The position numbers and the translations under genes were made by a program. A stretch of DNA of 64,000 nt from Limnomonas spitsbergensis (lineage: Eukaryota; Chlorophyta; Chlorophyceae; Chlamydomonadales): contig JAYJMM010000105.1 in NCBI GenBank assembly GCA_037349105.1, positions 3,224,001-3,288,000 on the forward strand, written 5' to 3'. Of this stretch, positions 57,901 to 64,000 are shown piece after piece (position 1 is the stretch's first letter; the number at the start of each line of letters is the position of its first letter). The notes under the pieces were generated by a model. The model was not told the origin of the DNA and did no database searches. It saw only the letters and a program-made list of their open reading frames with translations.

Positions 57901-60900
57901 GGGATTGCTCAGGAGGACTCCTGTGCTTTTCTTTGGTCCCCGGCGAGAAGCTTCTTGCTGCCCCTGTTCGACCTCTCCTGATATGAAACCGCATAACCGC
58001 TCCTTGTACTCCACTGTACCGCTGTACCGCCAGCTCTCCATCCGGTACTACCAGTACAGCGAGGCCGCCTTCTTCACCGCTGCGGTGCTCAACCTGATCT
58101 CATTTGTGTTCGAGGAGACGCCTGATAAGCGGCAGCTAGCGCTGCTTTCGGTGCTCATCAAGGGCCTGTCTTGGCACTGCGACTACCTCATCGTGACGGG
58201 GCACGCGGTCATTGCGTTTGATGGCTACGGGGCGCTGTGAGTGGGGGGGCGGGTTCAGGGATTGAACCCTTAACCTGACGGCTTTGGTGCGCTTTGAATG
58301 GGGGCGGGTATAAGGTTGAATCCTTAATCCTTATGGCTAGGGAGCGCTGAGGTCTCAGGGTTTAGGGTCGGAACCCTTAACCTGGCAGCCATTGAGCCTC
58401 GTGAGTACTAACAGCTATTCGTACGAGTGTGACGGCTACAAAACACTGTATGTATGCACCAGAGCACGTTTGGGGGCTGACGGGCAGCCAGGGGTTTGTA
58501 AGATTTACCCAAGGCAACTATTTGTATATAAAAAGCTACCGGAGGTAAACGAAAGTCTTGTTTAAAAACAGCTGTTTTGCTGGAGGCGGTGATTAGGACA
58601 TGCAGTCCTGCCAGCAGTTGAAAGCGGCATTTGGTGTGTTTAGGCCCCTGGTTTAGGCATGGGCATCACGGCAAGTTCCGGGGGCTGCCGGGCAGCCTGG
58701 ATGGAGGACACATTGGGACCAAAACCTGATGGGCCGACGACCGTTGGCCCCTGCAGCAGGGCCTGCTGCACCAGATCCCCTCACATGCAGGCCACGTCGT
58801 GGCTGCAGCGCAGCTGAAATGACCTGCACCACTACTGGTGGAAAGGCAATGTAGACGGTGGCGGCATGGGTGTGCGTGTGTGCTCCTCAAGCCTACTCAT
58901 GCCAGCTCACAGTGTGACCATTGACAATCGCTCCAAGCCACATGTTGATTCCAGTGATTTGCGGATCAAGCTGGCGACGTCGGTCTCCGTCTTTCGCCTC
59001 TTTTTTATGAGGCCAATCTCCTTTCAGGGTTCGGGTGTTGTCTCTCCTCTCGAAGAGTGTATGCGTTTTCTCTCCTCTCAAGGGTGTGTCGGCTGTCCAA
59101 CCTGTCTAGGATTCATGGGAGGGGGGGGGGGCACGAGACTGACCCTCGGTACCCACCCATGTGGCCATGTGTGTCCCCATTCCATGCTCCTGCCCTGCCG
59201 CTACTCCGGTGGAGTTGCAGGACACCCACTCTCCTGCCTTTCATCCCACTCTATTGTGCCCCCTGCCAGCCTGCCTGGACTCACCCTCCTGTCCCCGTTA
59301 CCATTTTGTTTCGACCCCTGCCATGCTGCATCGGCCCACCCTCTTCTCTCCCTTCCCATTTTATTTTTCCCCTGCCAGCCTGCTTCCCAGCCGCTACGTG
59401 CAGTGGAGTTGCACAACGCCTACCATGCTCTTCACCCTGTCCAAGATCTCTGACTTCACGCCACGGCAGACGGGCGCGACAATGTTCTGCGACTGGCTGA
59501 TGATCCTCTTTGGCTTTGTTGCGGCGGTGCTGCCGCCCGGCTTTTTCTCCGGTGCGTGGAATTTCGTGTCTGGATTCTAGTTTTCCAGCGAAGCGTGACA
59601 TTTGATGATTTAATGCATGGGACTGGTGACTGCAAGTAGTCTGGCACTAAATGAATACTACTGGTATTAAAATTAATTACAATACAGTCCCGTAAGGTAC
59701 CGTAACAGCAAACAAGGAGACCTGCACCCTGGACTTCTCCAAGAGGGCAGAGGCAGCTTGTACAGGTTAAGGATTCATTCCGATCGGAATAAAGGACTAG
59801 GCCATGGATGACAATGCATGCCTGTGCGTGTCGCTGACCATGTCCCTTCCCCCCTTGGCCAGGCCTCTTCCTGTTCCTGAGCTACATTGCGATGTTGATC
59901 GTGCTGTGGTCCCTGTACCTCATGGTGCAGAGCGCGCTGACAGTGGCTAACAATCAGCATGCCAGGATGAGGTGAGCCAAGGAGATCCTCAACCTTTGAA
60001 TTCAGAATTAAAACTGTCTGGAACTGAAGAAGAGTATCTCATTGTGTGTGAAGAAGAGTGTCTCTATTGTGTGTGTCCAGGTAGGGTGAGAGAGGGGTTA
60101 AGGGTTGCGGGGCTGAAGCATCGTGGTGTAACTAGTTACCAGGCAAGAGGAACAGCGTCTAGAGGCTGTTGCTGCAGGCTCGGATTATGTCATCCTTTGC
60201 GCGGTACCGCAGATTTGAATTGTCCTCCCTCATGCTGTAGTTGCTTGCGTCTGCCAATGCTGCCCTACGTCTACAATATGGACTGGGACTTCCCATTACC
60301 TGCACTACATCACATAGGCTGTGTCCCCCCCCCCCTCCTCCTCCTCAGCCTGCACTGCACTTCACCCTGTGTCCCCCCCCCCTCCTCCTCCTCCTCAGCC
60401 TACACTGCACTTCACCCTGTGTCCCCCCCCCTCCTCCTCCTCAGCCTGCACTGCACCACATGGGCTGTGCCCCCCCCCCTCCTCCTCCTCACCCTGCACT
60501 GCACCACATGGGCTGTGTCCCCCCCCTTCCTCCTCCTCAGCCTGCACTGCACCACATGGGCTGTGTCCCCCCCCCCTCCTCCTCCTCAGCCTGCACTGCA
60601 CCACATGGGCTGAGTCCCCCCCCCTCCTCCTCCTCCTCAGCCTGCACTGCACCACATGGGCTGTGTCCCCCCTCCCTCCTCCTCCTCAGCCTGCACTGCA
60701 CTCCACCCTGTGTCCCCCTCCTCCTTCTCCTCAGCCTGCACTGCACTTCACCCTGTGTCCCCCCCCTCCTTCTCCTCAGCCTGCACTGCACCACATGGGC
60801 TGTGTCCACCCCCCTCCTCCTCCTCAGCCTGCACTTCACCACATGGGCTGTGTCCCCCCTCCTCCTTCTCCTCAGCCTGCACTGCACCACATCGGCTGTG

Positions 60901-63900
60901 TCCCCCCCCCCTCCTCCTCCTCAGCCTGCACTGCACCACATGGGCTGTGTCCCCCCCCCCCCCTCCTTCTCCTCAGCCTGCACTGCACCACATGGGCTGT
61001 GTCCCCCCCCCCTCCTCCTCCTCAGCCTGCACTGCACTCCACCCTGTGTCCCCCTCCTCCTTCTCCTCAGCCTGCACTGCACTTCACCCTGTGCCCCCCC
61101 CCTCCTCCTCCTCAGCCTGCACTGCACCACATGGGCTGTGTCCCCCCCCCTCCTCCTCCTCAGCCTGCACTTCACCACATGGGCTGTGTCCCCCCTCCTC
61201 CTTCTCCTCAGCCTGCACTGCACTTCACCCTGTGCCCCCCCCTTCCTCCTCCTCAGCCTGCACTGCACTTCACCCTGTGCCCCCCCCTTCCTCCTCCTCA
61301 GCCTGCACTTCACCACATGAGCTGTGTCCCCCCTCCTCCTCCTCCTCCTCCTCAGCCTGCACTGCACTTCACCCTGTGTCCCCCCCCCCTCCTCCTCCTC
61401 CTCAGCCTGCACTGCACTTCACCCTGTGTCCCCCCCCCCTCCTCCTCCTCCTCAGCCTGCACTGCACCACATGGGCTGTGTCCCCCTTCTCCTTCTCCTC
61501 AGCCTGCACTGCACTTCACCCTGTGTCCCCCCCCCTCCTCCTCCTCAGCCTGCACTGCACCACATGGGCTGTGTCCACCCCCCTCCTCCTCCTCAGCCTG
61601 CACTGCACTTCACCCTGTGTCCCCCTCCTCCTTCTCCTCAGCCTGCACTGCACTTCACCCTGTGTCCCCCTCCTCCTCCTCAGCCTGCACTGCACTTCAC
61701 CCTGTGTCCCCCTTCTCCTTCTCCTCAGCCTGCACTGCACTTCACCCTGTGTCCCCCTCCTCCTCCTCAGCCTGCACTGCACTTCACCCTGTGTCCCCCT
61801 TCTCCTTCTCCTCAGCCTGCACTGCACTCCACCCTGTGTCCCCCTCCTCCTCCTCAGCCTGCACTGCACTTCACCCTGTGTCCCCCTCCTCCTCCTCAGC
61901 CTGCACTGCACTCCACCCTGTGTCCCCCCCCCCCCTCCTCCTCAGCCTGCACTTCACCCTGTGGAGCACCTTTATCATCTGGAACATGTTCCCGGTCGCC
62001 TGGACCCTGGAGCGCATCCCCAGCCTGGCGCACCTGGGAGAGCCGCTGTGGCTGTTCAGCAACTTTGCTGCTAAGGTTAGAGTGCAGGGGGGGACAGCAG
62101 GGGAAGCAGCCAGTGTTAAGTTGGGCTGATGTGCGCATCCCCAGCCTGGCTCACCTGGGAGAGCCGCTATGGCTGTTCAGCAACTTTGCAGCCAAGGTGA
62201 GAGTGCAGAGTGCATAGGGAACAGCAGCTGAAGCAGCCTGTTGTTAAGTTTGAACTTTGCTGCAAAGGTGAGAGTGCAGAGTGTAGGAGGGTCAGCAGCA
62301 GCCCGCTGCAAAGTGAGCCATTTAGTGCATTTCTACCCTGAGCTCACATGGGGAGAGTGCAGGGGAAGCAGCAGCAGCAGCAGCAGGCAGGCAATTGTTT
62401 GAATGTAGGAGGGAGCAGCAGCAACAGCAGCAGGCTGTGATCTCGGGCCGCTCATTGACGGCATTCCTTGAGATGTAACAAAATCCGGATCATTACACTC
62501 ATTACACCCTTTCCCCCAACCCCCCTTCTCTTGCATCCCAGGTGGTCTTCATCTCCTGCATCTTGCCCCCCCCCCTCATTACATCCTTTCCCCCACCCCC
62601 CCCCCTTCTCTTGCATCCCAGGTGGTCTTCATATCCTGCATCTTGCCCCCCCTCATTACACCCTTTCCCCCACCCCCCCCCTTCTCTTGCAACCCAGGTG
62701 GTCTTCATCTCCTGCATCTTGCCCCCCCTCATTACACCCTTTCCCCCACCCCACCCCCCCCCCCTTCTCTTGCATCCCAGGTGGTCTTCATCTCCTGCAT
62801 CTTGCCCCCCCCCCTCATTACACCCTTTCCCCCAACCCCCCTTCTTTTGCTTCCCAGGTGGTCTTCATCTCCTGCATCTTGCCCCCCCTCATTACACCCT
62901 TTCCCCCAACCCCCCTTCTCTTGCATCCCAGGTGGTCTTCATCTCCTGCATCTTGCCCCCCCCACCTCATTACACCCTTTCCCCCAACCCCCCTTCTCTT
63001 GCATCCCAGGTGGTCTTCATCTCCTGCATCTTGCCCCCCCTCATTACACCCTTTTCCCCAACCCCCCTTCTCTTGCTTCCCAGGTGGTCTTCATCTCCTG
63101 CATCTTGCCCCCCCCCCCCCCTCATTACACCCTTTCCCCCAACCCCCCTTCTCTTGCTTCCCAGGTGGTCTTCATCTCCTGCATCTTGCCCCCCCTCATT
63201 ACACCCTTTTCCCCAACCCCCTTCTTTTGCTTCCCAGGTGGTCTTCAGCTCCTGCATCTTGCCCCCCCTCATTACACCCTTTTCCCCAACCCCCTTCTTT
63301 TGCTTCCCAGGTGGTCTTCATCTCCTGCATCTTGCCCCCCCTCATTACACCCATTTCCCCAACCCCCCTTCTCTTGCTTCCCAGGTGGTCTTCAGCTCCT
63401 GCATCTTGCCCCCCTCATTACACCCTTTCCCCCAACCCCCCTTCTTTTGCTTCCCAGGTGGTCTTCAGCTCCTGCATCTTGCCCCCCCCCCCCTCATTAC
63501 ACCCTTTCCCCCAACCCCCCTTCTCTTGCTTCCCAGGTGGTCTTCATCTCCTGCATCTTGCACCCCTCCTCATTACACCCTTTCCCCCAACACCCCTTCT
63601 CTTGCTTCCCAGGTGGTCTTCATCTCCTGCATCTTGCCCCCCCTCATTACACCCTTCCCCCCAACCCCCCTTCTCTTGCTTCCCAGGTGGTCTTCATCTC
63701 CTGCATCTTGCTCCCCCTCATTACACCCTTTCCCCCAACCCCCCTTCTCTTGCTTCCCAGGTGGTCTTCATCTCCTGCATTTTGCCCCCCCTCATTACAC
63801 TCTTTCCCCCAACCCCCCTTCTCTTGCTTCCCAGGTGGTCTTCATCTCCTGCATCTTGCCCCCCCTCATTACACCCTTTCCCCCAACCCCCCTTCTCTTG

Positions 63901-64000
63901 CTTCCCAGGTGGTCTTCAGCTCCTGCATCTTGCCCCCCCTCATTACACCCTTTCCCCCAACCCCCCTTCTCTTGCATCCCAGGTGGTCTTCATCTCCTGC
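54978..64000 (+). CDS. Histidine-kinase rhodopsin B (partial, runs off right edge)
   Basis: Exons 54978-55183, 55876-55969, 58034-58236, 59391-59551, 59863-59971 and 61946-62075, plus the start of the next in the array beyond 62500. The start ATG (MAPVVLEPVFERTY) has a GATGGC context. The first two exons join phase 2 to give PLSGWETTLLWAG-CILLWY, the helix A that was not found in HKR-A. The next three exons have exactly the lengths of their HKR-A counterparts (203, 161, 109 bp) and the same phases, so the two genes are tandem duplicates. The retinal Lys (FSNFAAK), RYVQW and NMFP motifs are conserved. The kinase part should lie to the right of the window. Codon use looks like that of its neighbour. 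Confidence 0.82.
55529..55890 (+). repeat. Acceptor and exon-start copies before helix A exon
   Basis: The exon at 55876 begins CCCCAG|GTGCATTCTGCTGTGG. Upstream are CCTCAG|GTGCATACTGCTGAGC at 55526-55545 and CCCCAG|GTGTATCATGTTTTGG at 55624-55643, each behind a CTGCCTGCCTGCC-type pyrimidine tract. Two decayed copies thus precede the real one. Confidence 0.78.
56430..56940. repeat. 17-bp minisatellite CATGCATGCACAATGGC
   Basis: About 30 units, alternating CACAATGGC, CACATTGGC and CACATCGAC endings, with a few units reading CATAAATAATGGC. Each unit contains the palindrome TGCATGCA. It fills the HKR-B intron between 55969 and 58034; long frames on both strands are artefacts. Confidence 0.93.
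59175..59390 (+). repeat. Copies of helix C exon start and acceptor tract
   Basis: The exon at 59391 starts TTCCCAG|CCGCTACGTGCAGTGGAG TTGCACAACGCC. At 59197-59229 lies CCGCTACTCCGGTGGAGTTG CAGGACACCC, a worn copy, and CCCTGCCAGCCTGC tract units recur at 59264 and 59372. The intron grew by copying this boundary at least once. Confidence 0.68.
60315..61945 (+). repeat. ~47-bp array copying helix F exon start, ~35 copies
   Basis: The true exon begins CTCCTCCTCAG|CCTGCACTTCACCCTGTGGAGC at 61946. Before it come about 35 units with the same acceptor and first coding bases: CTCCTCCTCAG|CCTGCACTGCACTTCACCC TGTGTCCCCC, or a variant with CACCACATGGGCTGTG. The units differ mainly in poly-C length. Every unit thus carries a consensus-like 3' splice site with a pyrimidine tract. 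The very long frames on both strands here are repeat artefacts. Confidence 0.93.
62131..62280 (+). repeat. Two extra copies of the retinal-lysine exon end
   Basis: Behind the true end (AACTTTGCTGCTAAG|GTTAGA at 62075), bases 62131-62198 repeat CGCATCCCCAGCCTGGCTCA C...AACTTTGCAGCCAAG|GTGAGAG, that is, the last 22 codons with donor, and 62253-62272 repeat AACTTTGCTGCAAAG|GTGAG. The reading frame from the first exon meets a stop before the second copy, so the first donor is needed unless an exon is swapped. Confidence 0.85.
62505..64000 (+). repeat. ~72-bp array copying helix G exon start, about 20 copies
   Basis: Each unit reads TCTCTTGCTTCCCAG|GTGGTC TTCATCTCCTGCATCTTG, then poly-C, TCATTACACCCTTTCCCCCAAC. 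The part after AG codes for VVFISCIL, the first residues after the retinal lysine (HKR-A has VVFSSCIL). Some units have AGC for ATC, giving the HKR-A version. Two acceptor variants (GCATCCCAG, GCTTCCCAG) occur. The array runs off the window, so the true exon was not reached. Confidence 0.94.

Noticed and set aside
60241..62217. Long plus frames (up to 602 codons) rich in Pro, His, Cys and Ser, and Arg-rich minus frames
   Set aside because: They are readings of the poly-C/CTCCTC array in the HKR-B intron. Only the short segment after 61946 is real exon.
1..64000. CRISPR arrays among the many short tandem repeats
   Set aside because: Repeats are contiguous or have degenerate spacers that are copies of each other; there are no cas genes, and introns show that this is a eukaryotic nuclear sequence.

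Overview
The window looks like nuclear DNA of a green alga. The genes are rich in small exons with GT-AG (once GC-AG) introns, there are short TTTAGGG telomere-type runs, and both a microbial-type opsin fused to a histidine kinase and a plant-like SMP-C2 protein are present. A prasinophyte with a large, repeat-rich genome (a Pyramimonadales alga, for example) is my guess; the sequence alone does not prove it. Most long open frames here are frame shadows of tandem repeats, and the real genes had to be pieced together from short exons with matching phases.

Layout. (1) 1-8977, minus: a CCDC112-like coiled-coil protein, leaving the window on the left through an intron filled with a 43-bp minisatellite. 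(2) 11342-27662, minus: an 18-exon gene for a membrane-contact-site type protein: N-terminal membrane anchor, SMP domain, C2 domain without the usual calcium ligands, Ala-rich and coiled-coil linker, repeated aromatic motifs, and a second C-terminal membrane anchor. (3) 28.1-44 kb: a mobile-element district with nested terminal-inverted-repeat elements (28.1-29.65 kb), a decayed zinc-finger frame, a chain of Harbinger-like MITEs with TAA target sites (32.17-41.32 kb), one of which is split by a 6.3-kb Ty3/gypsy LTR retrotransposon with 5-bp target duplication GCGTC, and a 2.2-kb foldback element. (4) 45211-52298, plus: a histidine-kinase rhodopsin (HKR-A), complete at the 3' end, with all kinase boxes but no receiver or cyclase. 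(5) 54978 to the right edge, plus: a second, tandem histidine-kinase rhodopsin (HKR-B), cut by the window edge inside a giant repeat array.

Two observations stand out. First, at some fifteen exon-intron boundaries in all four genes the intron holds tandem copies of the boundary itself (the last or first coding bases plus the splice donor or acceptor), from two or three decayed copies up to about 35. The genes seem to have grown by repeated duplication of splice junctions, and most minisatellites in the window are products of that process or start just beside a splice site. Second, both opsins keep the retinal lysine but carry Gln and Asn where bacteriorhodopsin has its two counterion aspartates (D85, D212). 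This predicts an unusual, possibly UV-absorbing, sensory pigment coupled directly to a kinase.
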